Assembly: GCA_036274595.1 (NCBI GenBank)
Contig: DASUFL010000021.1
Span: 1 to 64,000, forward strand
Length of the DNA stretch: 64,000 nucleotides
Reading direction: 5' to 3'
From: WS-9 sp036274595
Lineage (GTDB): Bacteria; Eisenbacteria; RBG-16-71-46; SZUA-252
Translations under genes and position numbers: made by a program
Notes under the pieces: model-generated
What the model saw: only the letters and a program-made list of their open reading frames with translations
The model's database searches: none
Told to the model about the DNA's origin: nothing
In this document: piece after piece, positions 38,589 through 46,918 of the stretch
Layout of the letters: each line of letters begins with the position of its first letter
Numbering within the stretch: the first letter of the stretch is position 1

Positions 38589-40568
38589 CTAGCGGCGACC
38601 CTTCTGACGCCGGTGCGCGGTGCGCTTCCCCTGCGCCCGCCGTTTCTGCCTCGGGCCGCCCCCGATGCCTGGGACGAGCCCCAATTCGACTTCTCTGCGG
38701 TCGAGGTCGGCGCGGCTGACCACGACCGCGATCGCGTCTCCCAGCCCGAAGCGATGCCGAGATCGCTTGGACCGGAACGAAAATCCGTGCTCCGCGAGGC
38801 TCAGCGACGGATCGCCGAGCGCCCGCTTCGGCAGGAACCCCTCGATGTTCCAGTCGGGGATCCTGACGAAGAGTCCGCCCGGGGTGAGTCCCGCGATGAT
38901 GCCCCGCGCTTCTTCACCCAAGCGCTGGAGCGCGAAACGCACCGCCTTCCGCTTCTCGACGTCGCGCTCCGCGTCGTCGGCGGCGATCTCCGCCTCCGTG
39001 GCGCGCCCCGCGACCGACGCGTTGAGCCACTCCCCCGCGAACGCCCAGGGATCGCCCCCCGCGCGCGGGTGTCCTTCGAGCAGGAACCGCTTCACGATCC
39101 GGTGATTCGCGAGATCGGGATACCGGCGGATGGGGGAAGTGAAGTGCGCGTATCCCGCCATTCCCAGTCCGAAATGACCCACGTCGACCAGATCGTAGCG
39201 AGCTTTTTCCAGGGCACGGAGCAGGTACAGGTTGAGGAGCCGATCTTTCGGTGCGCGGCCGTGGCTGATCCAGCGCCGAAGCTGCCGCGCATCCGTGACG
39301 ATTTGCGCCGGTCCCTGTTTGCCGAGATAACGTGCCGCCTCGAAGAAGGAGCGCAGCTTATCATACCGGGGTCGCTCGTGAACCCGGTAAAGAAAGGGGA
39401 GCTCGCGCTCGTGAGCGCGCTGCCCCACGATCTGGTTCGCGAGCAGCATGAACTCCTCGATCAGCCCGTGCGTCGGCAGCCGGGGCGTCTCGTCGAAGCG
39501 CACGGGATCTCCCTGCGCGTCCAGCTCCGGCTTGATCTCCGGCAGGTCGAGCTCGAGGCCCCCCTTCTCGAAGCGCCGCTCGCGAAGCGCGTTCGCGAGC
39601 CGGTCGAGCGTGCGGAGCGCGACCGCGGTGTCTCCCGACTCCTCGCGCAGGATCCGGTGCGCCTCGGGATAGCTGAGCGACGCCGCACTCCGGATCACTC
39701 CCTCGACGACGCGCGCGCCGACGAGCGCGCCGTTCTCCGCGATATCCGCGAGCACGGAGACCGTGAGCCGGTCGTCCCCTTCCGTCAGGCTGCAGAGCGT
39801 GGACGAGAGCGCCTCGGGCAGCATCGGATAGGTCGTGTCCGCGAGATAGACGCTCGTCCCGCGCTCGATCGCCTCCCGGTCGAGGGCGGTACCTGGGCGG
39901 ACGTAGTGTGTCACGTCGGCGATGTGGATGCCGACCGTGGTCACGCCTCCGGTCACGGCCTCGATCGAGAGCGCGTCGTCGTGGTCCTTCGCGTCGGCCG
40001 GATCGATCGTGAGCACGCGGCTCGCGCGAAAGTCGGTGCGCCCGCGAATCGCGTGCGACACCGAGTCCTCGCGGAACGCGGCCGCCTCGCGCTCGGCTTC
40101 GGGATCGAACTCGGTCCGGATCCCCTCCTCGAGCGCGACGATCCAGCTGTCCTCGCGCGGGTCGTCGTCCGCGAACACGGCCTCGACCGTGCCGACGAGC
40201 GGCTCGGGAGGCGTCGGCTTCAAACGCACGAGGACGCGCGTGCGCGGCGGGATGCGCGCGCGGCCATGGAGCGTGAGCAGGATCTCGCGGGGATACTCGG
40301 GCCGCTCCGGCAGGAGGAGCGCGTTCCGTCCGCGCCCTTCGAAGCGCCCCAGGATGCCGTACTTCGTTCGCTCGAGGATCTCGAGCACTTCGTGCGCGTC
40401 GCCCTGCGGGCCCGAGTCGAGGTAGCCGGCCCGCACGCGATCTCCGTGGAGCGCCCCCCCCATGGCGAAGGGGGGGATGAAGAGGTCCTCGCCGCCATCC
40501 TCGACCCGGACGAATCCGTAGCCGAAGCGCGTGCGCTCGAGGCGCCCGACCTGAGTGCGCTGGGTCAT
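38589..40568 (-). CDS. rnr: Ribonuclease R-like 3'-5' exoribonuclease
   Basis: The 659-residue RNase II/R family enzyme degrades structured RNA. It has two N-terminal cold-shock-like domains (GRLERTRFGYGFV..., ILGRFEGRGRNA), the RNB catalytic core with IDPADAKDHDDALS (four metal-binding Asp) and HFTSPIRRYPDL, an S1 domain (IIAGLTPGGLFVRI) and a basic Lys/Arg tail. It lacks the N-terminal winged-helix segment of E. coli RNase R, explaining the shorter length. The ATG at 40568 follows a terminator that closes the HU operon. Confidence 0.93.
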   Translation of the reverse strand: MTQRTQVGRLERTRFGYGFVRVEDGGEDLFIPPFAMGGALHGDRVRAGYLDSGPQGDAHEVLEILERTKYGILGRFEGRGRNALLLPERPEYPREILLTLHGRARIPPRTRVLVRLKPTPPEPLVGTVEAVFADDDPREDSWIVALEEGIRTEFDPEAEREAAAFREDSVSHAIRGRTDFRASRVLTIDPADAKDHDDALSIEAVTGGVTTVGIHIADVTHYVRPGTALDREAIERGTSVYLADTTYPMLPEALSSTLCSLTEGDDRLTVSVLADIAENGALVGARVVEGVIRSAASLSYPEAHRILREESGDTAVALRTLDRLANALRERRFEKGGLELDLPEIKPELDAQGDPVRFDETPRLPTHGLIEEFMLLANQIVGQRAHERELPFLYRVHERPRYDKLRSFFEAARYLGKQGPAQIVTDARQLRRWISHGRAPKDRLLNLYLLRALEKARYDLVDVGHFGLGMAGYAHFTSPIRRYPDLANHRIVKRFLLEGHPRAGGDPWAFAGEWLNASVAGRATEAEIAADDAERDVEKRKAVRFALQRLGEEARGIIAGLTPGGLFVRIPDWNIEGFLPKRALGDPSLSLAEHGFSFRSKRSRHRFGLGDAIAVVVSRADLDRREVELGLVPGIGGGPRQKRRAQGKRTAHRRQKGRR

Positions 40569-40596
40569 GGGATCACCGCCGGCGCCGCGTCAGGAG

Positions 40597-40644
40597 TAAA
40601 AGAGGGCCGGCCCGAACGTCCCCCAACGGGGGCCGTCGGGCCGG
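40597..40644 (-). terminator. Rho-independent terminator of the HU operon
   Basis: A 9-bp outer stem (40607-40615 with 40636-40644), an inner five-pair C/G stem (40620-40624 with 40628-40632) and a 3-nt loop are followed on the minus strand by CCTCTTTT. It sits 46 nt after the small basic peptide gene and is the clearest intrinsic terminator in the window. Confidence 0.8.
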
Positions 40645-40690
40645 AGACCGGTCCGGGAGCGGCAGAGAAGAGCCGCGTGGAGCGCTCCGA

Positions 40691-40786
40691 TCAGCGAAGC
40701 TTCTTCTTGTGCCGATCGCGCCGGAGCCGCTTCTTGCGCTTGTGAGTGGCGATCTTCTTCCGCTTCCTTTTCTTTCCGCTTCCCAT
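40691..40786 (-). CDS. 31-residue very basic peptide, probable ribosome-associated protein
   Basis: The sequence begins MGSGKKRKRKKIATHKRKKR; 19 of 31 residues are Lys or Arg. AAAGGAG lies 5 nt before the ATG and an intrinsic terminator follows the stop, so it is a real gene despite its size. Very similar 30-residue basic peptides (SGKKRKRHK...THKRKKRLRKNRHKKK) are, to my recollection, widespread in Bacteroidetes and their relatives. They are sometimes labelled AURKAIP1/COX24-like. It is 24 nt downstream of the HU gene and probably shares its promoter. Confidence 0.75.
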   Translation of the reverse strand: MGSGKKRKRKKIATHKRKKRLRRDRHKKKLR

Positions 40787-40810
40787 CGGTCTCCTTTGGC
40801 CGCCCGCAGG

Positions 40811-41089
40811 TCAACCGCCGCGGACCGCGCCCTTCAGCTCGTTCGACGCCTTGAAGACCGGCACCAGCTTCGCCGGCACCATCACCTCGGCGCCCGATCT
40901 CGGGTTTCGGGCCTTGCGGGCTTTGCGCTCCCGCACCTTGAAGGTCCCGAAACCGCGGATCTCGATATGCTTCCCTTCGCTCAACGCTCGCGAGATCGCG
41001 TTCAACAGCTGATCGACGATCGTGGCCGTCTCGCTCTTCGAAATCTTGGTCGAGGACGATATCTCGTCCACGAGATCGGCTTTCGTCAT
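40811..41089 (-). CDS. HU/IHF-family DNA-binding protein
   Basis: The 92-residue nucleoid protein starts at the ATG at 41089, after GGAGGAAA. It has the family N-terminus MTKADLVDEIS, the dimer helix, and the DNA-arm signature GFGTFKVRERKARKARNPRSG with VPAKLVPVFKAS behind it. HU bends DNA and compacts the nucleoid. Its promoter starts directly after the sppA stop. It is followed by the 31-residue basic peptide and a terminator, so it forms a two-gene operon. Confidence 0.95.
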   Translation of the reverse strand: MTKADLVDEISSSTKISKSETATIVDQLLNAISRALSEGKHIEIRGFGTFKVRERKARKARNPRSGAEVMVPAKLVPVFKASNELKGAVRGG

Positions 41090-41138
41090 GTCGTTTCCTC
41101 CATCGGCTCGGGCCGCGTAACCACCGTAGCCAGGCCAG

Positions 41139-41167
41139 AATCTAGCATCGGGCTGCGGGGCCGTCAA
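41139..41167 (-). promoter_or_regulatory. HU operon promoter
   Basis: TTGACG (41162-41167), a 17-nt spacer ending in TGC, and TAGATT (41139-41144) on the minus strand make an extended -10 sigma-70-like promoter. The -35 begins right after the sppA stop codon. The leader would be about 42 nt. Confidence 0.7.
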
Positions 41168-42088
41168 TCAACGCAGGCGATACTCCAGACGGGGTCCCTT
41201 CGAAGAGAACCCGGCAGCCTCGCCGACCTGGTTCATCTTCTCGTCGAGCAAATCCAAGAGACCCACCTTGTGACGCTCCTTGCGGACGATCGTAGGTTCT
41301 CCCCGGATCCCTCCCAGCTTGGCCGCCATGTCGATCGCGTCGTCGAGATCCCCGAGCCGGTCCACGAATCCGTACTCGAGCGCCTGGTCTCCCGAGAAGA
41401 CCCGTCCGTCGGCGTAGGGCAGGATGTCCTCCCGCTCCATGCCGCGGCCGTCGACGATCGCATCCACGAACTGGTCGTACACGTTGGACAGCACGTTTTG
41501 GAGGAGCTCGCGCTCCTCGGCCGTCATCGGACGCCACATGCTCCCAACGTCCTTGTATTTCCCTGTCTTGATCACCTCGAAGTGAAGGCCCACCTTGCGG
41601 AACAGCTCCTCGGTGTTCGGAAAGCTCATGATCACGCCGATCGAGCCCGTGAGCGTCCCTGGATTCGAGACGATGGAATCGGCCGCGCAGGCGACATAGT
41701 ACGCGCCCGACGCCGCCACGCCCGCGAAGGACGCGATCACGGGTTTCTTGTCGTCGTGCAGCTTCCGGAGCGCCTCGTAGATCTCCTGAGACGCCGCCAC
41801 GCCCCCGCCCGGACTGTCGAGGCGGACCACGACCGCCTTCACGCTGGCGTCACGGTCGAGCCGCTCGATCTGGTCCACGATGTCATCGGAATCGTCGATC
41901 TCGCCGAGAATCTCCACGAGTCCGACGCGTCCCCCCAATCCTCCCCAGGCGGGGCGGTCTCCGCTCAGCGCCATGTTGACCACCAGGAACGCGAGCGCCA
42001 CGGTCGCCACCGTCCCGACCAGCAGAAGCGCACAGCCTAGGAGCCAGCGATTCCGAGCCAAACGCCCTCCCGATCCCTGGTTCAGCAC
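41168..42088 (-). CDS. sppA: Signal peptide peptidase SppA (S49 family)
   Basis: The 306-residue inner-membrane serine protease degrades cleaved signal peptides. A transmembrane helix lies near residues 16-38. The single S49 domain has the nucleophile Ser in AASGAYYVA and the general-base Lys in KTGKYKDVGS, plus RLDSPGGGV. Length fits the short SppA form. The start is GTG at 42088; a TTG ten codons later is possible. A promoter with extended -10 lies 18 nt upstream. Confidence 0.93.
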   Translation of the reverse strand: MLNQGSGGRLARNRWLLGCALLLVGTVATVALAFLVVNMALSGDRPAWGGLGGRVGLVEILGEIDDSDDIVDQIERLDRDASVKAVVVRLDSPGGGVAASQEIYEALRKLHDDKKPVIASFAGVAASGAYYVACAADSIVSNPGTLTGSIGVIMSFPNTEELFRKVGLHFEVIKTGKYKDVGSMWRPMTAEERELLQNVLSNVYDQFVDAIVDGRGMEREDILPYADGRVFSGDQALEYGFVDRLGDLDDAIDMAAKLGGIRGEPTIVRKERHKVGLLDLLDEKMNQVGEAAGFSSKGPRLEYRLR

Positions 42089-42105
42089 TTGGGATAGACC
42101 GACTG

Positions 42106-42134
42106 AACGTAGCAGACCGGAGGCGGGCTGTGAA
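42106..42134 (-). promoter_or_regulatory. sppA promoter
   Basis: TTCACA (42129-42134), a 17-nt spacer ending in TGC, and TACGTT (42106-42111) on the minus strand. The leader would be about 10 nt. It begins just after a GC-rich hairpin that may end upstream transcription. Confidence 0.5.
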
Positions 42135-42140
42135 AGGAGG

Positions 42141-42169
42141 AAGGCGCCGCGGTCTCGCCGCGGCGCCTT
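42141..42169 (-). terminator. 12-bp perfect hairpin, probable terminator before sppA
   Basis: AAGGCGCCGCGG pairs completely with CCGCGGCGCCTT around a 5-nt loop. On the minus strand it is followed by the pyrimidine run CCTCCTTTC rather than a pure T tract. Its position right before the sppA promoter fits transcription termination from upstream. Confidence 0.5.
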
Positions 42170-42598
42170 GGGTGGACCCGGGGGAAGTCGGGCCCTTGGA
42201 TTACATGTTCCCCACGTGTGCCGTGCATCCGGTGCCGTTGGAACTGCGTCGTCTCGTCGAGGGGATCAGCTCAGGACCGGACGATTCTCGCGAGCACCGC
42301 AGGGAACAAGACTTGGTTTTCAGTTTTTTTGCTGCGCCCTACGCCATGTACCTACAGCAACCGCTGGACCACGACGCGACGCGCTCGCGGAAAATCGAGT
42401 CGCAACCCTCCCGGCGGTGGCTCGAATTGGCCACCGCTAACGTGTGTATTTCCAATTAGTTACGTGACAGGATTGCAGCGCGACGGGAATGGGCCGTGGC
42501 GCGCCTCGGTCCCACGGTTCGAAGGGGCTTCGAACGGGCCAGGCGGTGGCTGGATCGGGGTCGACGCCCCCAACGCCGGGCGTGAAAACCCCCAGACG
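42170..42598. other. Intergenic region, about 430 nt, without a supported gene
   Basis: Between the hairpin before sppA and the gpmI stop I find no ORF with a ribosome binding site. The base composition is less GC-rich in places (a T7 run near 42330 and an AT patch near 42445-42465). An 8-bp inverted repeat sits at 42414-42437. A second one centres near 42526 (TTCGAAG/CTTCGAA). It could be a long 3' UTR or an unrecognised structured RNA. No tRNA, tmRNA, SRP or RNase P RNA signature was found. Confidence 0.4.
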
Positions 42599-44131
42599 CT
42601 ACGGGCGGATGAGCGAGGTTCCGGTCATCTCCCGGGATGGTTCGAGTCCCAGGAGCTCGATCAGCGTGGGAGCGACGTCCGCCAGGATGCCGGACCGGAG
42701 GGTGATGTGGGGGCCGTGGCCGGCCGCCAGGATCGGAACCGGATTGAGGGTATGGGCCGTGTGAGGGCCGCCGGTCGCTTCGTCGATCATCTGCTCGGCG
42801 TTCCCATGGTCGGCGGTGACGAGGGCGATTCCTCCGCGCGATTCGACCGCCTGGAGGACACGGCCGAGGCAGCCGTCCACGGTCTCGACCGCGCGGATCG
42901 CGGCCTCCAGAACGCCCGTGTGCCCCACCATGTCCGCGTTCGCGTAGTTGAGCACGAAGAAGCCGTACGGCTCCCCGGTGAGGCGGCGCACCACTTCCTC
43001 GGTCACCGGGCCGGCGCTCATCTCCGGCTTCAGATCGTAGGTGGCCACTTTGGGCGAGGGAATGAGCGCGCGGTCCTCGCCTTGGAACGGCGTCTCCTCG
43101 CTGCCGTTGAAGAAGTAGGTGACGTGCGCATACTTCTCCGTCTCGGCGATCCGGAGCTGGCGGATCCCGGCCCGGCTCACGACCTCGCCGATCGTGCCCC
43201 CGAGGGGCTCGTCGGTGAAGATCACCGGGAAGGGGAACGTCTCGTCGTATTCCGTCATGCACGTGTAGTGGATCGGGGGGGCGCCGCCCGGGCGTGGAAA
43301 TCCGTCGAAGGCGGGATCGGCGAGGGCGCGCGAGATCTGACGCATGCGGTCGGGGCGGAAGTTGAACGCCACGACCGTGTCGCCGCTGCGAATCGCTCCG
43401 TCCGCGCCGCGCACCACGGTGGGATCCACGAACTCGTCCGATTCTCCGCGCGCGTACGCCTCATCGAGCGCGGCTTCCGCGGAGCCCGCCGTGCGCCCGT
43501 CCCCGATCACCATCGCCCGGTACGCCTTCTCGGTGCGGTCCCAGCGCTTGTCGCGATCCATCGCGTAGTAGCGTCCGGAGATCGTCGCGATCTTCCCGTC
43601 CTTCACGTCGCGGAGCACGGCTTCGATCCCGCGGATCGACGCGCCGGCCGAGCGCGGAGCCGTGTCGCGTCCGTCCAGGAACGCCTGCAGGCGGATCCGC
43701 GCCACGCCGCGCGCGATCGCCTGACGGATCATCGCGGCGAGATGCCGCTCGTGGCTGTGGACGCCGCCGTTGGAGAGGAGCCCGATCAGGTGGAGCGTGC
43801 CCTCGACGCGCGCGCGATCGAGCGCGGCGCCCCAGACCGGGTTCTTCGTGAGCGAGCCGTCCTTCACCGCCTGATCGATGCGCGTGAGGTCCTGATACAC
43901 GATGCGGCCGGCGCCGAGGTTCAGGTGTCCCACCTCGGAGTTCCCCATCTGCCCCGCCGGGAGTCCGACCGCCTCGCCGCACGTCGTCAGCGTGGCGCTG
44001 GGCCGGGACGCGAGGAGCGCGTCCATGACGGGCGTGCGCGCGAGCGCGACCGCGTTGCCGTCCTTCTTCGGATTGATTCCCCAGCCGTCGAGCACGACGA
44101 GCCCGACGAGCCGCCCCTGGCTTCGGCTCAT
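42599..44131 (-). CDS. gpmI: 2,3-bisphosphoglycerate-independent phosphoglycerate mutase
   Basis: It interconverts 3- and 2-phosphoglycerate in glycolysis using two manganese ions. From the ATG at 44131 the protein has 510 residues; a TTG at 44137 adds two. The metal-binding VVLDGWGIN and phosphoserine motif GNSEVGHLNLGAGR are near the N-terminus. HSHERHL, DGRDTAPRS, FNFRPDRMRQ and TADHGNAEQM follow in the usual order. It lies about 28 nt after a small membrane protein gene. Confidence 0.96.
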   Translation of the reverse strand: MSRSQGRLVGLVVLDGWGINPKKDGNAVALARTPVMDALLASRPSATLTTCGEAVGLPAGQMGNSEVGHLNLGAGRIVYQDLTRIDQAVKDGSLTKNPVWGAALDRARVEGTLHLIGLLSNGGVHSHERHLAAMIRQAIARGVARIRLQAFLDGRDTAPRSAGASIRGIEAVLRDVKDGKIATISGRYYAMDRDKRWDRTEKAYRAMVIGDGRTAGSAEAALDEAYARGESDEFVDPTVVRGADGAIRSGDTVVAFNFRPDRMRQISRALADPAFDGFPRPGGAPPIHYTCMTEYDETFPFPVIFTDEPLGGTIGEVVSRAGIRQLRIAETEKYAHVTYFFNGSEETPFQGEDRALIPSPKVATYDLKPEMSAGPVTEEVVRRLTGEPYGFFVLNYANADMVGHTGVLEAAIRAVETVDGCLGRVLQAVESRGGIALVTADHGNAEQMIDEATGGPHTAHTLNPVPILAAGHGPHITLRSGILADVAPTLIELLGLEPSREMTGTSLIRP

Positions 44132-44159
44132 GAGCAAGACCGTACCACAGGCTCGAAGG

Positions 44160-44648
44160 TCAGCGGCGGATCTCGATCTTGGGATGCGGCGGTTGGGCGA
44201 CGGACGTGTGCGGCTCGGTGGCGCGGAGCCAGAGCGCCAGCGCGAGGGCCGCGGCGCTCGTCAGGAACGGCACCCACACCGGGACGATCCATGCGATCGG
44301 CACGAGGAAGACGACGTCCAGGTCCGCGAGCGATCGGGGAAAGCCGGTGAGCCAGCGGAGGAACGCGTAGTAGAGGATGTCCCAGATGCCGAAGATCCAG
44401 AGCCCGGCCGCCAAGCGCGCGCGGGGGGTGCGGCCCGCCAGGCAGGCCACGGCCGCGATCATCACGAGCGTGGCGATCTCACGCACCTGCTCGAGGAGGA
44501 GCGGCCCCGCGGGGATCGGAGCGAACGGAGGCGCCCAGCCTCCCGGATAGAAGAGCTGCTTCAGCGTGACCACGCAGGCGGCCTCGACGAGCGCCATGGC
44601 GGCGGCGTAGAGGCTGATCCAGGTCCAGACCGAGCGGCGCGCGATCAT
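44160..44648 (-). CDS. Hypothetical membrane protein, four TM helices
   Basis: The 162-residue product starts at the ATG at 44648, which overlaps the stop of the LipM-like gene (ATGA). Hydrophobic segments near residues 8-29, 55-75, 80-100 and 112-140 suggest four transmembrane helices. A loop FAPIPAGPLLLEQVREIA lies between the first two. The C-terminus is a short soluble tail. I recognise no family. Coupling to the lipoyl enzyme gene suggests co-expression only. Confidence 0.6.
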   Translation of the reverse strand: MIARRSVWTWISLYAAAMALVEAACVVTLKQLFYPGGWAPPFAPIPAGPLLLEQVREIATLVMIAAVACLAGRTPRARLAAGLWIFGIWDILYYAFLRWLTGFPRSLADLDVVFLVPIAWIVPVWVPFLTSAAALALALWLRATEPHTSVAQPPHPKIEIRR

Positions 44649-45433
44649 GCGGTCTCCACGGCCCGGGCCCGCGCGCGTTCCACGCCCCCAGGAACACAGA
44701 CGTCGAACGGCGCCGCCTCGAGGGGCGCGCCCAGTCGTCCCGCGACCTTCTGGGCGAGCACGTCTCCGAGCGCCTGGGCGGACACGGAGCATCCCAGAAT
44801 CTCGGCGATCGACCGAGCGTGCTCGGCCAGGCGCTCCCGCTCTCCCGGACGGTCGCCGCGGAAACGCGCAATGTCCCGGTGACGGGGCGAGAGAGGCACG
44901 GAAGCGTGACAGAGGGCCGCCCCGCGCGTGAAGCGCGATGCGATCCCGGCGACCTTGAACGCGCCCGATCGGAGCTCCCCGCTCGACGCGCGGGCGAAGC
45001 AGGGGTCGGCGCCGGGCCTCGCGGCCATGCCCCGCTCGAGGACGCGCTCCGCCTTCACGCCGAACGCCCCCACCGCATCGGCGAGCGCTTCGGCGACGAG
45101 ATTCGCGTACGCGCGGGGACCGAGGCCCCACGGTCCCGGAAGGCTCGCGGCGAGCGCGAACGTGAGCTCGCCGTCGTGGAGCACGGCGTCGCCGCCCGTC
45201 GGACGCCGCACGACGTCGAGCCCGGCCGCCCGGATCGCGCCCTTGTCCCAGCCGTCGGGAAAGGGCTCGGCGCGGCCGAGGCTGATGGCAGGAGGATCCC
45301 AGTCGTAGATGCGGAAGACGGCGCGATCCACGCCGCGCGACGCCCAGTCGAGGAGCGCGGCGTCGATCGCCATCTGGAGCGAGCCGTCCTCTTGGAGGGG
45401 CGGAAGCCGGAGAAGCCGGAGCGGGGGGCTCAC
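44645..45433 (-). CDS. Lipoate-protein ligase/octanoyltransferase family (LipM/LplA-like)
   Basis: The enzyme attaches octanoyl or lipoyl groups to carrier domains such as GcvH. The 262 residues include RRPTGGDAVLHDGELTF (76-92), which binds the acyl group. C145 in DPCFARASSGE and K160 in FKVAGIASRFTRG match the Cys and Lys of LipM-type octanoyltransferases; LplA ligases lack that Cys. The start is GTG at 45433. The lipoyl carrier GcvH is encoded 10 kb upstream on the same strand, giving it a substrate. Confidence 0.85.
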   Translation of the reverse strand: MSPPLRLLRLPPLQEDGSLQMAIDAALLDWASRGVDRAVFRIYDWDPPAISLGRAEPFPDGWDKGAIRAAGLDVVRRPTGGDAVLHDGELTFALAASLPGPWGLGPRAYANLVAEALADAVGAFGVKAERVLERGMAARPGADPCFARASSGELRSGAFKVAGIASRFTRGAALCHASVPLSPRHRDIARFRGDRPGERERLAEHARSIAEILGCSVSAQALGDVLAQKVAGRLGAPLEAAPFDVCVPGGVERARARAVETA

Positions 45434-45440
45434 GGCACGA

Positions 45441-46091
45441 TCAGAACCGGAGGGCGCCCAACCAGTCGTCGAGCAGGAACATCACGCGGCCGATCAGGAG
45501 CGAGACGCGCGCCATCACCGTGTATCCGTACGACGCGCCGAAGCTCACCATGAGGAAGTAGATCCCGAGCCGCGCCGTCCCCCCGAGCGCACCCTTGTGC
45601 TCCTTCGAGAAGAAGAAAAAGATCAGCGTGCAGACGAGACCCACGACGAGAAGGATGTTGCCGATGCTCGTGCCGATGCTCCCCGGCACCCAGAGCGGCA
45701 GGATGGTGCCGTGGATCTGCTCCACGAAGTCTCCCTGGCCGAATCCCGTGATGCGGAGCGCGGGATAGACGCCGAGCACGAAGGCGATCGGCCACCGCGA
45801 CAGCCAGTCCCCGCGCGGGAAGAAGCGCGAGAAGAGCATGATCCCGAGGATGAGCGGGACGACGAGGAGCCAGTGGTAGTCCTTCGCGAACGAGGAGAAG
45901 AGCGGCACGAACAGGTTCGGGTACACCGACGAGATCATCGTGAGCACCACGTAGTAGCCCGCCGAGATTCCGACGAACAGGTGCTCGCAGAATTTGTACA
46001 CCGGGTTGTCCCGGTACAGGAAGCTGAAGATGCCGAGCGTGAGGAGCGCCGCGATCCAGATGCCGATGTCGTGGCTCGGGTGGAGGCTCAC
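45441..46091 (-). CDS. Multi-spanning membrane protein of the MutL-linked cluster (216 aa)
   Basis: The GTG at 46091 overlaps the stop of the 276-residue protein gene (GTGA). About six hydrophobic helices are visible (roughly 10-26, 38-58, 74-91, 100-116, 140-162, 172-194). Notable segments are RDNPVYKFCEHLFVGISAGYY near the N-terminus and FFSKEHKGALGG before the last helices. No family was recognised. It is the last gene of a four-gene membrane-protein run that begins with an FN3 protein. Confidence 0.6.
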   Translation of the reverse strand: MSLHPSHDIGIWIAALLTLGIFSFLYRDNPVYKFCEHLFVGISAGYYVVLTMISSVYPNLFVPLFSSFAKDYHWLLVVPLILGIMLFSRFFPRGDWLSRWPIAFVLGVYPALRITGFGQGDFVEQIHGTILPLWVPGSIGTSIGNILLVVGLVCTLIFFFFSKEHKGALGGTARLGIYFLMVSFGASYGYTVMARVSLLIGRVMFLLDDWLGALRF

Positions 46092-46918
46092 CGCCCGTTC
46101 CCCTTCTTCGGCCCGGCGATGAACGCCAGGTTGCCGAGCACGATCATGAACGCGATGAACACGTGCGCGAGCGACTGCGCGTCCATGCCCCGGGTCGCGA
46201 GTCCGGGCGCGCCCACGAGGACCTCGTATTCGGCCGCGCCCGCCATGCCGCCGAGGAGGCCGTGGAGCTGGCCCGCCTGGAGGTACGGGTAGTACTCCGG
46301 CGCGCTCACCGCGGTCACCCCGGCGACCATCGGCACGTGGTACCGGGACACCACCTGCTGCACCCATTCCTTCGTCCCCGGATAACCGGCGCTGATGTCC
46401 ACGATGAGCCGGATCTGCTGGAAGTTCTGGATGCCCTTCATCACCGGGATCGTGTTGACCGCGACGCCGCGGTTGTCGACGGGGAACGTGTTGGGAATGC
46501 TCTGCCCCATCTGCGACATCACGAGCTCGTTCCCGACCTTGTAGCCCAGGTTCACGTAATCGACGCCCTGCGTCTTGTGGTACTCCTCCCCCGCGATGCG
46601 CAGCACCTGGTCGGTGAGGGGCGGTCCTGCGGGGTAGAGCGCGAGGGCGATGATCCTCATGTTCCGCCGCATGAGCTGGCGCACGGCCGCCAAGTGCATC
46701 GGATAGTTCTCGGCGGACGTGCCGGGATCGTAGTCGCCGGACAGGAGCACCACCGATCCCTCGGGCAGCTTTTCGATCGCGTCGTAGAAGCCGCGCGAGC
46801 GATTGCTGGGCAGGACCGGAGCGATGTGGAAGCTGAAGAGGAGCGGCACGATCACGAGGAGCGCGACCCCGAGGAAGATCCACCGCCGATCCAGATGACG
46901 CAGGGCGGCCAGGCTCAT
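46088..46918 (-). CDS. Membrane-anchored extracytoplasmic protein of the MutL-linked cluster (276 aa)
   Basis: The ATG at 46918 overlaps the stop of the 210-residue protein gene (ATGA). An N-terminal helix (about 14-34) and a C-terminal helix (about 247-266) flank a soluble domain with alternating strands and helices (GSVVLLSGDYDPGT, RIIALALYPAGP, IRLIVDISAGYPGT, HVPMVAGVTAV). It looks like a Rossmann-type alpha/beta fold outside the membrane. I know no characterised homologue. Its translation is coupled to both neighbours. Confidence 0.6.
   Translation of the reverse strand: MSLAALRHLDRRWIFLGVALLVIVPLLFSFHIAPVLPSNRSRGFYDAIEKLPEGSVVLLSGDYDPGTSAENYPMHLAAVRQLMRRNMRIIALALYPAGPPLTDQVLRIAGEEYHKTQGVDYVNLGYKVGNELVMSQMGQSIPNTFPVDNRGVAVNTIPVMKGIQNFQQIRLIVDISAGYPGTKEWVQQVVSRYHVPMVAGVTAVSAPEYYPYLQAGQLHGLLGGMAGAAEYEVLVGAPGLATRGMDAQSLAHVFIAFMIVLGNLAFIAGPKKGNGR

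Noticed and set aside
42130..42459. 109-codon plus-strand open frame in the sppA-gpmI intergenic region
   Set aside because: Its GTG start has no ribosome binding site, the frame begins inside the sppA promoter and crosses a perfect hairpin, and the product matches nothing I know.
42517..42535. TTCGAAG/CTTCGAA inverted repeat resembling a T-arm
   Set aside because: No acceptor stem, anticodon arm or other tRNA/tmRNA feature surrounds it, and no T tract follows for a terminator.
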